Assembly: GCA_002085375.1 (NCBI GenBank)
Contig: NATP01000001.1
Coordinates: 1-40,562, forward strand
Length of the DNA: 40,562 nt
Source: a candidate division Zixibacteria bacterium 4484_95
Lineage (GTDB): Bacteria > Zixibacteria > MSB-5A5 > UBA10806 > 4484-95
Direction: 5' to 3'
Of the stretch, positions 27,006 to 36,181 are shown piece after piece. Each line of letters begins with the position of its first letter. Positions within the stretch are counted from its first letter, which is position 1. The position numbers and the translations under genes were made by a program. The notes below the pieces were generated by a model. The model searched no databases and was not told the origin of the DNA. It saw only the letters and a list, made by a program, of their open reading frames with translations.

Positions 27006-27630
27006 TATTTTCCCCTTGCTTAGCTGGGACCATTCCCATGGCCTCTTTGGCTTTCTCAATTAATTGAAACTCCCAGAGAGTCATATCCTGAAGACTGAAC
27101 CTGTAAGACCATTCAGGGTCTGCCGCATATCTTACTCCCTTGAATTCAAACCCTGATTTGAAATTTTTTTCTACCACCTGAATTTCATCAATGATATCCA
27201 CCATCATTTCATACTTGCAGGCTTTATCGATCCTTAGCACTGTTACCAACTTAGGTACATCAAGATTTTTCTGAGTAAGGAAATCCCGCAGATTTTTAAG
27301 TTCAATATATTCTGGCAATTTCATATCGGGTTGTCCCTTGGGAGTGTGCATCCAGAATATGTTACCTTCGGCATCAACAAGTATCTCTAAAAGTTTAGAT
27401 TTGGCTACCGGAATTGGGGGCGCTTCCCCTTCTTTTGGCTTTGGAGGAAGATTGATCTCCATTGATTGAGGCATTGAAAAAATCGTTGTCACCATATAGA
27501 ATATCAAAAGTAGAAAAGCGATATCAACCATTGGAGTCATATCAATCCTGATACCAATACGTCTCTTGGGTCGCTTTAAACCGCCTTTTTTAGCTTTAAC
27601 TTCTCTTTGTGGTTGGTCAACAACTCCCAT
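26998..27630 (-). CDS. exbD: ExbD/TolR-family biopolymer transport protein (second, longer copy)
   Basis: A 210-residue ExbD with the channel aspartate in IDMTPMVDIAFLLLIFYMVTT and the LPPKPKEG segment after the helix. The periplasmic domain includes VTVLRIDKACKYEMMVDIIDEIQ. It is about 50 residues longer than its neighbour because of an extra C-terminal tail (FKGVRYAADPEWSYRF onward). A near-perfect AGGAGGT site precedes ATG 27630. ExbD dimers sit inside the ExbB ring and carry protons. Confidence 0.92.
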   Translation of the reverse strand: MGVVDQPQREVKAKKGGLKRPKRRIGIRIDMTPMVDIAFLLLIFYMVTTIFSMPQSMEINLPPKPKEGEAPPIPVAKSKLLEILVDAEGNIFWMHTPKGQPDMKLPEYIELKNLRDFLTQKNLDVPKLVTVLRIDKACKYEMMVDIIDEIQVVEKNFKSGFEFKGVRYAADPEWSYRFSLQDMTLWEFQLIEKAKEAMGMVPAKQGENNE

Positions 27631-27645
27631 TTGGTATCACCTCCT

Positions 27646-28116
27646 TTATAGTGACGGCTCTTTTGGTTCATCGACTTTAAGTTCCGTCATCATTGAAAAA
27701 TGGTCTATACCGACATCCTGAAGGGTGCTCATGATATCTTTCATTGTCCCGTATTTACTATCGCGGTCAGCTTTTACTATTATTATTGGATTACCCAACC
27801 TGACTCTGGCTTTAGTTAACTCGAAGTTGAGGGTGCGAAGCGTGACCTCAGGAGACTCTCTAATTATATCACCAGTTTTTTTATCTTTGGTGATGTATTC
27901 AACGAATATTTCGTTTTGTTTGTTAACAGTGATACTAATCAGACCCGCATCGGGAACTTTGATTTCTGAATGAGAGGAGGGCAGGGTTACATGTTCTTTT
28001 TCAGGTGGTTTGAACTGGGTGGTGGTCATATAGAAAATCAAAAGCAGAAAGGCAATATCGACCATAGGAGTCATATCGATAGAGATGCCAATTCTCCTTT
28101 TTGGTCTTTTAGCCAT
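27646..28116 (-). CDS. exbD: ExbD/TolR-family biopolymer transport protein (first copy)
   Basis: A 156-residue ExbD with the same proton-path motif IDMTPMVDIAFLLLIFYMTTT and the periplasmic IIVKADRDSKYGTMKDIMSTLQDVG segment. ATG 28116 overlaps the ExbB stop by one base (TAATG), so it is coupled to ExbB. The near-identical N-termini of the two ExbDs show a local duplication with divergence of the periplasmic part. Confidence 0.93.
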   Translation of the reverse strand: MAKRPKRRIGISIDMTPMVDIAFLLLIFYMTTTQFKPPEKEHVTLPSSHSEIKVPDAGLISITVNKQNEIFVEYITKDKKTGDIIRESPEVTLRTLNFELTKARVRLGNPIIIVKADRDSKYGTMKDIMSTLQDVGIDHFSMMTELKVDEPKEPSL

Positions 28117-28847
28117 TAACAACCTTCTTTCTTTTTGATTAACTGTATCACCTCGTAGGATGCCTCATCGATTGTGAAGTTGAAAGTATCAACTTTGTTG
28201 ACGAACACATTATATGCCACGATACCCACGATAGCGTTAGCCAGTCCTCCAGCAGTGTTAACCAACGCTTCGGATATACCGATAGCCAATTGCTGAGCAT
28301 CGATAACACCGCCTTTGCGGTGACCGGTTGCGGCAAAGGCTCTGATCATTCCGATTGTTGTTCCCAGCAATCCCCACATGGTGGCGATTGAGGCGATAGT
28401 TGAAAGGGCGATTAAGTTTCTTTCTAAAAGTGGCACCTCTAAAGCATTGGCTTCATCAATAGCGCGCTGAGTTTCTTCAACCTTCTTTTCGGAGGTCAAT
28501 GAGGAATCATCCTTGACAGCATTATATCGTTCTATCCCGGCTCTGAGAATATTGGCGACACTGCCACGTTGTTTATCACAAGCAGCTATGGCACCTTCGT
28601 AGTCACTGCTATTGAGCATAGTTATGACCTTTTTGAAGAAAGATTGCACAGAGGCTTTACCACGGGCGACACGCAACGTTAACCAGCGCTCGATAATAAA
28701 ACCAATCAGAAGGATCATCATGGCAATTAAGCCTGCTACAAGAGGACCGCCTTCGCGAAGATAATCTGGAAGTAAATACGCCCAGATGATATACCCCGTG
28801 GCAATTGCTACAATCAACAACACGAAGAAAAATACAGACTGTTTCAC
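28116..28847 (-). CDS. exbB: MotA/TolQ/ExbB proton channel family protein
   Basis: A 243-residue ExbB-like protein with three or four helices: two near the N-terminus (SVFFFVLLIVAIATGYIIW and LVAGLIAMMILLIGFIIE), then the conserved pore segment WGLLGTTIGMIRAF and SEALVNTAGGLANAIVGIVAYNVFV. A GTG start with AGGAGG seven bases upstream is clear. It forms the pentameric motor ring with the ExbD proteins and drives TonB with the proton gradient. Confidence 0.94.
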   Translation of the reverse strand: MKQSVFFFVLLIVAIATGYIIWAYLLPDYLREGGPLVAGLIAMMILLIGFIIERWLTLRVARGKASVQSFFKKVITMLNSSDYEGAIAACDKQRGSVANILRAGIERYNAVKDDSSLTSEKKVEETQRAIDEANALEVPLLERNLIALSTIASIATMWGLLGTTIGMIRAFAATGHRKGGVIDAQQLAIGISEALVNTAGGLANAIVGIVAYNVFVNKVDTFNFTIDEASYEVIQLIKKKEGC

Positions 28848-28882
28848 TTAATTCCTCCTAAAGTTTATTATTTTATTTAACG

Positions 28883-29935
28883 TTAAAGTTCCATTGCAGG
28901 AATAATTCCTAATAAGTGAGCGGCTATGTTTAACCATATACTGAAACTGGCCAGAGCTAAAATACCTGGCTGCTCAACAAATATTAAAACGATTAACAAA
29001 AGATACAAGATGATGGCTAGGATGTTAAGTTTGCCAAGAGACTTCAAGCGGTCAAAATAGTTAGTCGTTTTCCTGCCAGTGTTTAAGCTTACCAGGTTTA
29101 TAAGCCCGATTAACGGGCTGAGTAATATAAGGATTATAGAAAGAGTGAAAATAATTTTTAAGATTAAATCTCCCCAGGCAACAAAACTGCCTATATTTCC
29201 AAGGTGGAAAATGTAGTTTATTGCCAGCCCACTGAAATTTTTACCAAAAGCGTCAAATCTATAATAGGGCAAAAATAGTGAAATAATCATCAGTGCCGAA
29301 GCAATAGATATTATTGTTATGTCGGTTTTGCTGAGCAAGGATGAATTTACAATTGATGATTCACGTTCGATGTTGTGGGGTTTACCGGATTGTTTTCGTA
29401 TTTTTTCAACGTATTTATTTTTTTCCGCTTCAGAAGTCCAGAATTCCTTGAGTTCTCTTGGAGCTACATCAAAACCGAGGTAGTTGTATCGCAGTTCATC
29501 GGGTGTTGGTTTTGCTGGGGGGTCTAGATAATTTATGCCTAATTCAGAAATAAAAAAGCCGATTGCGGCCAAGATGGCACCAAATTGTATCGTTAATCCG
29601 TAATCTTCGGGTCTTATAGTGCCAAAATCAGTTTTCCATCCCTGTTGGAACATAATATATCTGATTATCATAATTGCGATTGCAATGTTTGAGCTAATCA
29701 AAATGGCAATCTTTGCATTTTGAGACTGCTTTGAACTAATAAAGTAAAAATATGTTGCTAAAATAACAATAGCAGCAGCAAAAACGATCCATAATTCGTC
29801 ACCCAGGAAAATTCCTGACATGTTTAATTCGGCTCCTCCTATTGATAGTTTCAACCAGGGCAGGAAAAAGCAGATGATAGATAATATCGCTCCTATTGGT
29901 ATTGTCAGGATTTTAAACTTGTCCAGTTGATTCAT
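28883..29935 (-). CDS. Eight-helix membrane protein of unknown function with internal duplication
   Basis: I do not recognise a named family. The 350-residue protein has two blocks of about four helices joined by a soluble linker (about residues 140-200, rich in Lys and Glu). Each block opens alike: FFLPWLKLSI...MSG in the first and LFLPYYRFDAFG...FSG in the second, suggesting duplication of a four-helix unit. It lies between the TPR gene (8 bp) and exbB (35 bp) in one operon, so it probably belongs to the same envelope system. AGGAG precedes the ATG. Confidence 0.78.
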   Translation of the reverse strand: MNQLDKFKILTIPIGAILSIICFFLPWLKLSIGGAELNMSGIFLGDELWIVFAAAIVILATYFYFISSKQSQNAKIAILISSNIAIAIMIIRYIMFQQGWKTDFGTIRPEDYGLTIQFGAILAAIGFFISELGINYLDPPAKPTPDELRYNYLGFDVAPRELKEFWTSEAEKNKYVEKIRKQSGKPHNIERESSIVNSSLLSKTDITIISIASALMIISLFLPYYRFDAFGKNFSGLAINYIFHLGNIGSFVAWGDLILKIIFTLSIILILLSPLIGLINLVSLNTGRKTTNYFDRLKSLGKLNILAIILYLLLIVLIFVEQPGILALASFSIWLNIAAHLLGIIPAMEL

Positions 29936-29943
29936 AATTTCTC

Positions 29944-31656
29944 CTAACGTACTTCAGTTCGGGCAGCACCTTCCCGGGCACCCTTATGTTTAGGATCTAT
30001 CTCCAAAACTTTTTTATAATATGTATTTGCAAGTTTAATTTTGTTACACAGATGATAAGCAGTGGCAAGGTTATACAAATAATCGATATTTTTGGGGTCA
30101 CATTTAATTGCCCGTTCACCATAGGTAATGGCGTTGCCACAATCGCGCATCACATTATAACAGAAACAAACGTCACCAAGTATCTTGCACTTGTCAATAT
30201 TCGAGAGGGAACATGTGGTATCTTTTAAAGCAACTTTATAATGTTCAATTGCCTTTTCACAATTGCCGATAAAACTGTATATCTTGCCTATCGTTTGCCT
30301 CATGATGACATCCTCAGGCTTTAAAACAATTGCCTGTTCAAGAGTGGAAGCGGCTAGGTCATATTTTTCTGTTTTCAAATAACAGTAAGCCAAGTTCCTA
30401 AGAGCGTTGACATTTGGGCCACCAAGCTCAATTTTCTTCTTGAAAAAAGGTATAGCCGATTTGTAATCCTTTTTATAATAACGGGCCAGTCCGGCATATT
30501 CCCATGTAACGCTGTTTGTAGAATCAAGTTTTAAAGCTGTATCGAAAGATTCCACAGCTCGACTAAAAAAAGAAGCATCCTTCTCACCGATTTTTAACAT
30601 TACCTTACCCTTGTCAAGCCAGTATTGGGGTTCTTCAGGAGGGCCAAGCTCCTGCTCGAATCGGGAATAGGCGCTATCGGCTTTAAAATACTCTTTTCGA
30701 AACTGGTAAATTTTAGCTAACATTTTATACGATTCAGCAACATGGGCACCAAGAGATACCGCCTTTTCAAGCGCTTCACTGGCAACCTCGTAATTGAAAA
30801 GGTTAAACTCGTTTTTTCCATAAGTGAACCAAGTATCACCATCTTCTGGTTTAAGCTCGGTCAGTTTTTGATAACAGAATGAGGCTTCGGAGGGTTTATT
30901 TGAGGCTTCGCATATTTTAGCCAGTTCTTCCCATGCTGTAGTATCGATGGGATATTTCTTAAGATAGATTTTATATTCCTTGACCGATTCGGTGAAATTC
31001 CTGGAAAAGAAATTAGCTTTTGCAAGCTTGTAATAGAGATCGGCCTGGGTAGAGTCCAGTTCCAATGATGTTCTGTACTCGCTTATTGCGATCGACCATA
31101 CATCTTTTTTAAAATTGATATCGCCTAAGGCTCTGTGAAAAAGGGGGTTATTTTTATCTTCTTTGATGGCTTTTCGCATTGTCAGGTCTGCTTCGACTAA
31201 TGATCCAAGTTCCATCTGGGCAAGGCCGAGGCCATAATAAAAATCACCTTTACGTTTTTTAGTTTTGATTCCTCTTTCAAAATACTCCAATGCCTTTTGA
31301 GCCAGATCTAATTTCAGGGCGCAAATGCCAGCGCCATATAAAGCATCGGGGTCTTTTGATTTTCCAATGAGAGCTTTTTCGTAATAATCGAGAGCTGATT
31401 TATAGTTTTCTTGTAAAAAAAGTATCTTTGCTTTGGCCCGCAGTAGTTTAAAATCATCAGGTGTTACTTCAAGACATGAATCGATAAGGCCTTCGGCACC
31501 TTGTAGGTTGCCCTCTTTTATCATGTTTTCGACTTTCTTGACGATTTTATCGGTTGAACCGGCTAAAACAACGCTTGCAGAGAAAATTACCAGTAGAAAT
31601 ATTGAAACCTTCTTTAACACTTTGTTCCTCTTTTTCAATCGATTCTCAGAATTCAT
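29944..31656 (-). CDS. TPR-repeat periplasmic or envelope protein
   Basis: A 570-residue protein with a Lys/Arg-rich start and signal peptide (VSIFLLVIFSASVVLAGS), then about a dozen tetratricopeptide repeats covering nearly the whole length. Examples are ALYGAGICALKLDLAQKALE, ADLYYKLAKANFFSRN and DYLYNLATAYHLCNKIKLA. Such superhelices bind partner proteins. It is the first gene of the operon leading to ExbB, two ExbDs and TonB, so it may be a periplasmic partner of that motor. ATG 31656 follows TTG in-frame and an AGGA. Confidence 0.88.
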   Translation of the reverse strand: MNSENRLKKRNKVLKKVSIFLLVIFSASVVLAGSTDKIVKKVENMIKEGNLQGAEGLIDSCLEVTPDDFKLLRAKAKILFLQENYKSALDYYEKALIGKSKDPDALYGAGICALKLDLAQKALEYFERGIKTKKRKGDFYYGLGLAQMELGSLVEADLTMRKAIKEDKNNPLFHRALGDINFKKDVWSIAISEYRTSLELDSTQADLYYKLAKANFFSRNFTESVKEYKIYLKKYPIDTTAWEELAKICEASNKPSEASFCYQKLTELKPEDGDTWFTYGKNEFNLFNYEVASEALEKAVSLGAHVAESYKMLAKIYQFRKEYFKADSAYSRFEQELGPPEEPQYWLDKGKVMLKIGEKDASFFSRAVESFDTALKLDSTNSVTWEYAGLARYYKKDYKSAIPFFKKKIELGGPNVNALRNLAYCYLKTEKYDLAASTLEQAIVLKPEDVIMRQTIGKIYSFIGNCEKAIEHYKVALKDTTCSLSNIDKCKILGDVCFCYNVMRDCGNAITYGERAIKCDPKNIDYLYNLATAYHLCNKIKLANTYYKKVLEIDPKHKGAREGAARTEVR

Positions 31657-31679
31657 CAATCCTAAAATTTTAAGTTCTT

Positions 31680-31707
31680 ATATTACTATTTAATATTATA
31701 ATGTCAA
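31680..31707 (-). promoter_or_regulatory. Putative sigma70-type promoter of the TPR-TonB operon
   Basis: Reading the minus strand, a consensus TTGACA (31707 to 31702) is followed after 16 bp by TAATAT (31685 to 31680). Transcription would start near 31673, about 17 bases before the ATG. No other promoter-like pair is evident before the next genes, which are closely packed. Confidence 0.5.
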
Positions 31708-31736
31708 GCCTTTTTTGGTTATGGAATATTTGATTA

Positions 31737-31919
31737 TTATTGATAATCTCCTCTGATATCTTTTCTTCTTTTTCGAAAGAGCGTTATCATTCTTACTGCT
31801 CCGTATAACAATATTATCCCGCCAAAGATTAACCTCTTGTTAGTGGTTATCGGAAAAAGCCAAGGAAATAATAAGCCGCTGAGAATTCCTGTTCCTATGA
31901 TAATGAACAATAAAGCCAT
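31737..31919 (-). CDS. Small two-helix membrane protein, hypothetical
   Basis: A 60-residue protein with two hydrophobic segments (LLFIIIGTGILSGLLFPWLF and LIFGGIILLYGAVRMITLF) and a positively charged tail (FRKRRKDIRGDY). The NKRLIFGGIILLYGAVR pattern resembles small membrane proteins I recall from Bacteroidota-type genomes. No strong ribosome site is seen. It lies 119 bp after the ABC-2 permease gene on the same strand. Function unknown; it could still be a chance reading, but composition and helix layout argue for a real gene. Confidence 0.55.
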   Translation of the reverse strand: MALLFIIIGTGILSGLLFPWLFPITTNKRLIFGGIILLYGAVRMITLFRKRRKDIRGDYQ

Positions 31920-32038
31920 ACCATATGAAAACCACCTTAATATTTTTGGGATTAACTCTATTTAATTTTTCCTTTCCTCAAGTCTTATTTTGTTCCTCAT
32001 AGTATCTTACGATACAAAACACAAATTTTTCCCGAAAA

Positions 32039-33166
32039 TCAAACTAAATGTTTTCTTAATCTTAAAGCGGCTAATAAAGTTACTATAACCGCCCAAATTA
32101 ATAATATCAGCGCTTGGTGCCATAAATCTGTAAAACCCGCTCCTTGTAGGAATATACCCCGAATAATCCTTAAAAAATACCTCATGGGCAGTATGTAGGT
32201 TAAATACTGGACTACATCAGGCATATTATCTATAGGAAAAATGAAACCGGATAGAAGAACATTGGGCATCATGAGAAACTGGTTGGCCCACATTGCCTGG
32301 TCGCCGGTCTGGGAATAGGTAGAGATTAGAAGCCCCATTGAGATAGCACAGAACATGAAAAACGCAGCGAGGAAATAAAGTAGAAATACAGAACCGGCAA
32401 AGTTGATCTTAAACCATATTAAACCAGTAACAAGCACCAGAGTAATAACCAGATATCCGGTTATACAGGCTGGTATTATCTTACCGATTACTAGCTCGAT
32501 AGGTTTAATGGGGGTAACCACCAACTGCTCGGCTGTGCCCAACTCTCGTTCTCTCACTATCGACAACGAGGTTAGGTTTAAAAGCAAAATCAATATCAAC
32601 ATACCCATTACCCCTGGGACCATAAAATTAACCGACTTCAGATCGGGATTAAACCAAACTCTGGGTTGTACATCAATACCATTGCTTAAGCTTAGTCCTT
32701 TGCTTTTAATGAAGTTGTTTGATATTTGTCGTGAATAATCGGCCGTTGTAAAATTTATATAGCCACTAAGGATAGTCGCCAGGTTGGAATTAGTACCGTC
32801 GAGGACAATCCCTACGGAAGCTTGCCTGCCTTTTTTTAGGGTTTCCGAAAAACCTGCGGGGATAGTAATACCGACCACCGCTTGGCTGGCGTCAAGGCGA
32901 TAATTGAAAAGTTCGGATGAGCGAGTATAATACTTATTATCGAAATAACCTGAGGCAGTAAATTTTTCAATGAACTCTCGGCTTGAAGATGTGTTATCGT
33001 AATCACATATAACCATAGGCGTTTTTTTAATATCGGTGGTGGCAACGTAACCGAAGATTAAAAGTTGTATTAATGGGGCTATCAGTAAAAGGGTGAATGC
33101 TCGCTTATCGCGCAGGGTTTGGATAAGCTCCTTTTTTATTATATGAGATAACCTAAATATCATCAA
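32039..33166 (-). CDS. ABC-2 type permease (second of pair)
   Basis: A 375-residue permease of the DrrB/YbhR type. One N-terminal helix (FTLLLIAPLIQLLIFGYVAT) is followed by a periplasmic domain of about 130 residues and five C-terminal helices. The coupling region reads RERELGTAEQLVVTPIKPIELVIGK, and LMMPNVLLSGFIFPIDNMP is the conserved ABC-2 segment. Its ATG overlaps the preceding permease stop by four bases. It probably pairs with that permease as a heterodimer. Confidence 0.92.
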   Translation of the reverse strand: MMIFRLSHIIKKELIQTLRDKRAFTLLLIAPLIQLLIFGYVATTDIKKTPMVICDYDNTSSSREFIEKFTASGYFDNKYYTRSSELFNYRLDASQAVVGITIPAGFSETLKKGRQASVGIVLDGTNSNLATILSGYINFTTADYSRQISNNFIKSKGLSLSNGIDVQPRVWFNPDLKSVNFMVPGVMGMLILILLLNLTSLSIVRERELGTAEQLVVTPIKPIELVIGKIIPACITGYLVITLVLVTGLIWFKINFAGSVFLLYFLAAFFMFCAISMGLLISTYSQTGDQAMWANQFLMMPNVLLSGFIFPIDNMPDVVQYLTYILPMRYFLRIIRGIFLQGAGFTDLWHQALILLIWAVIVTLLAALRLRKHLV

Positions 33167-34305
33167 TCAATCCTCTTCTTAAATCTTGATATGGAAATCA
33201 GTAATAATGATATGCCGAAAACTGCTAAAAATGCAAACTGTGGCCACAAGATATCTATGCTGATACTTTTGAGGAAAATCCCCCGAAGGATGATTATAAA
33301 ATATCGTGCAGGAACAGCATAAGTAATAAACTGAACAACCGTGGGCATGCTTTCTATAGGGAAAACAAAACCGGAAAGCAATATCGACGGTAGAAGGCTG
33401 ATGACCATTGTCAAAATCTGCGAGGCGCTTACTGTGCTTGTTACAGTCGATACAAAAAGACCGAAACCCAAAGTATTAATCATATATAATAATGCTCCCA
33501 GCATTAAAAGGAGTAAACTGCCTTTAATAGGTACTCCCAATAAGAAATATCCCAGGGCTACGATAATGATTACATCAACCAGAGAAATAATCATATAGGG
33601 GAAAACCTTACCCAAGACCAACTCGATTGGCCGAATAGGTGTGGAGTTCACCATCTCAAATGTGCCCATTTCCTTTTCCCGAACTATTGATGAAGATGTT
33701 AGAAGTGAGCCCAGAATCATCATTACTACCGCTATGATGCCAGGTGTAATGAAGTAAGTTGATTTCAACTGTGTATTATACCATACCCTTGTCTTTGTCT
33801 TAACACCCGGAACTGCCGTTGATGTTAAACCATGACCGGAGAGTTTTGCCATCAATTCAGTCCCGTATGAGGATATTATTCCTGCCTGGTATCCAAGAGC
33901 CACATTAGCAGTGTTAGCATCAGAGCCGTTGGTTATCACTTGTATATCAATATCTTTATTTAACTTCAAGCTTTTCTCAAAACCAGGTGGTATAACGAAA
34001 GCAAGTATTATATCGTTTTTGATTAAAAGTTCTTCTATTTTACTGTAATCATCAACTATTTGGATAACATTAAGATAGCCGGATGAATTAATCCTATTGA
34101 TTAAGTCTCTTGAGGAAGGGCTTTTTGAATAATCCAGAACTACTACCGGAACATTATCGATATCAAACGTTATCCCGTATCCATAGAGAAGCAACATGAA
34201 TACAGGGAAAAAAAGGATCAGGAACAAAGACTGCTTATCTCGTGTGATGAGTATCGATTCTTTACAAAGGACTGCTATAAATCTCATCATTATTGACCTA
34301 ATCAT
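33163..34305 (-). CDS. ABC-2 type permease (first of pair)
   Basis: A 380-residue paralog of the next permease, with the same plan: helix one (SLFLILFFPVFMLLLYGYGI), a periplasmic domain, then five helices. The coupling helix segment is REKEMGTFEMVNSTPIRPIELVLGK, and SLLPSILLSGFVFPIESMP is the family segment. It overlaps the ATPase gene by eight bases, so the cassette is tightly coupled. Likely substrates are drugs, lipids or cell-surface compounds; none can be named from sequence. Confidence 0.92.
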   Translation of the reverse strand: MIRSIMMRFIAVLCKESILITRDKQSLFLILFFPVFMLLLYGYGITFDIDNVPVVVLDYSKSPSSRDLINRINSSGYLNVIQIVDDYSKIEELLIKNDIILAFVIPPGFEKSLKLNKDIDIQVITNGSDANTANVALGYQAGIISSYGTELMAKLSGHGLTSTAVPGVKTKTRVWYNTQLKSTYFITPGIIAVVMMILGSLLTSSSIVREKEMGTFEMVNSTPIRPIELVLGKVFPYMIISLVDVIIIVALGYFLLGVPIKGSLLLLMLGALLYMINTLGFGLFVSTVTSTVSASQILTMVISLLPSILLSGFVFPIESMPTVVQFITYAVPARYFIIILRGIFLKSISIDILWPQFAFLAVFGISLLLISISRFKKRID

Positions 34306-35209
34306 GCCTTAGAAGCGAAACGAAAATATCCTCAAGGGATGGAGAGATCTCTTGCTTGGATATACATCCGCATCCTGAAGTATTTAAAATTTTATCGATG
34401 ATCATTTCGGTGCCGGGCATTGGAGTGATATGAATTTTGGTACCGAATAATGCTACTTGGCCGATCTTATCCTCATTTGCTCTTAAGGCTTCATATCCTT
34501 TTTTCCAGTCTTCACATTCAATCTCAAATATATTTTCAGCTGTCATTTTTAGTTTCCGGGGAGAATCAATTTTTACTAGTTTACCTCCATCGATGAAAGC
34601 TACCCGGTCACAATGTTCGGCCTCATCCATATAATGGGTTGTCACAAATACAGTTACACCGGTTTCCGAAAGTTTGTAGATGAGTTCCCAGAAATTGCGG
34701 CGGGATAGTGGATCGACTCCGGCGGTTGGCTCATCTAAAAAAAGTATTTCAGGTTTGTGCAAAAGAGAGCAGCTCAATGCCAACCTTTGCTTTAAACCTG
34801 TGGGAAGAGTCGCTGTTATATCATTCTGGCGTAAGGTTAAATCCGAAAAGATTAGGGCATTTTGAATCCTGTTCTTGCGTTCGTTTCTGGGGATCGGATA
34901 TACGCCAGAATAAAAATCGAGATTCTCATAGACCGTTAAATCATCGTACAACGAAAACTTCTGTGACATATAACCGATTATTGTTTTTATTTCTCTGTTA
35001 TTTGTGCCAAGAGGAAAACCACCGACACTTCCCGAACCGCAAGTAGGGGAGATGATTCCACAAAGAATCCTTATTGTTGTGGATTTGCCTGCACCATTTG
35101 GCCCGAGAAATCCGAATATCTCCCCTTTTTCAACCTTAAATGTGATGTTATCGACAGCAATGAAATCACCAAATTTCTTAGTAATGTTTTCAACCTCAAC
35201 TGATGACAT
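34298..35209 (-). CDS. ABC-2 transporter ATP-binding protein with degenerate signature motif
   Basis: A 303-residue ATPase. Walker A is GPNGAGKST, Walker B EILFLDEPTAGVDPLSR, and the H-loop is intact (VTTHYMDEA, H192). The ABC signature is altered: LPTGLKQRLAL instead of LSGGQ. The C-terminal 90 residues form the usual extra domain ending in PSLEDIFVSLL. In a heterodimer with the preceding ATPase, its intact Walker A and H-loop would face that partner's intact LSGGM signature, forming the one working site. It overlaps that gene by 14 bases. Confidence 0.93.
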   Translation of the reverse strand: MSSVEVENITKKFGDFIAVDNITFKVEKGEIFGFLGPNGAGKSTTIRILCGIISPTCGSGSVGGFPLGTNNREIKTIIGYMSQKFSLYDDLTVYENLDFYSGVYPIPRNERKNRIQNALIFSDLTLRQNDITATLPTGLKQRLALSCSLLHKPEILFLDEPTAGVDPLSRRNFWELIYKLSETGVTVFVTTHYMDEAEHCDRVAFIDGGKLVKIDSPRKLKMTAENIFEIECEDWKKGYEALRANEDKIGQVALFGTKIHITPMPGTEMIIDKILNTSGCGCISKQEISPSLEDIFVSLLRHD

Positions 35210-36107
35210 CGATAAAGATATCCTCCAGATCCGGGATTATTTTTTCTAAAGAAATTATTTCTATCCCCGCTTTTTTAAGTATCTCTTTGAGCAATCGAGT
35301 ATCGTTTTTGAAGTCAACCATTTTTAGATGTAATTTATCCCCGAAAAACACGACGTTTTCAGTGCCAAAATTTTTCTGTAATAAATTCTTGGTTAGGCGG
35401 TTGTTGTTGGTTATAATCTCGGCCAAGTCGTTTTTAAACTCTTTCTTAAGTCCTTCAGGTCGATCACATTTAAGAATTTTACCGTTATATAATAGTCCTA
35501 CCCGACTTACTCTTTCTGCTTCATCCATATAAGGGGTGGCAATGATTATGGTGACTCCCTCAAATAATAGGTCATATAAAATTTGCCAGAACTCTCTTCG
35601 AGATATGGGATCAATGCCCGTTGTTGGTTCATCAAGAATCAACAGCTGAGGGGTATGTATCAAAGCGCAAGCTAAAGCCAGTTTCTGTTTCATTCCTCCG
35701 GATAAATAGCGGGTGCGACGATTGGTATAAGGACCAAGGCGAGAGAACTCAAGGAGGTGGTTTTTTCTGGCTCTACTTTCTCGTTGACTTATTTTATACA
35801 AACGGCAATAAAAATCTATGTTTTCCATTACCGTTAAATCGGGATAAAGCGAGAACTTTTGCGGAAGGTAACCTATTTGATGCTTTGCTGCTTCAATGTT
35901 AGTTGTAATATCTTGGCCAAGTATCTCAACTGTGCCAGACGTTGCTTTCATTACTCCAGCTAATATTCTCAGCAAAGTGGTCTTACCGGCACCATCAGGC
36001 CCTAAAAGCCCGAATACCTCACTTCGTTTAATATGAAAACTTACGTCATCAAGGGCTTTGACCTTATCAAAATCTTTGTGAAGCTCTTTTACGTTAACCA
36101 CCAACAT
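35196..36107 (-). CDS. ABC-2 transporter ATP-binding protein with substituted H-loop
   Basis: A 303-residue paralog of the following ATPase. Walker A is GPDGAGKTT, the signature is canonical (LSGGMKQKLALACAL), and Walker B reads LLILDEPTTGIDPISR. The H-loop histidine is replaced by proline at residue 192 (IATPYMDEA), which should cripple its own nucleotide site. In E. coli YbhF the two halves are fused in one protein; here they are separate genes of identical length. It follows the adaptor gene by 74 bp. Confidence 0.93.
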   Translation of the reverse strand: MLVVNVKELHKDFDKVKALDDVSFHIKRSEVFGLLGPDGAGKTTLLRILAGVMKATSGTVEILGQDITTNIEAAKHQIGYLPQKFSLYPDLTVMENIDFYCRLYKISQRESRARKNHLLEFSRLGPYTNRRTRYLSGGMKQKLALACALIHTPQLLILDEPTTGIDPISRREFWQILYDLLFEGVTIIIATPYMDEAERVSRVGLLYNGKILKCDRPEGLKKEFKNDLAEIITNNNRLTKNLLQKNFGTENVVFFGDKLHLKMVDFKNDTRLLKEILKKAGIEIISLEKIIPDLEDIFIDVIS

Positions 36108-36181
36108 CGATTTTTATAACAAAGTGATTTATCTTTTTTAAATGCCTTGCCCAGATATGGATTTCATAAATAGACCATAAA

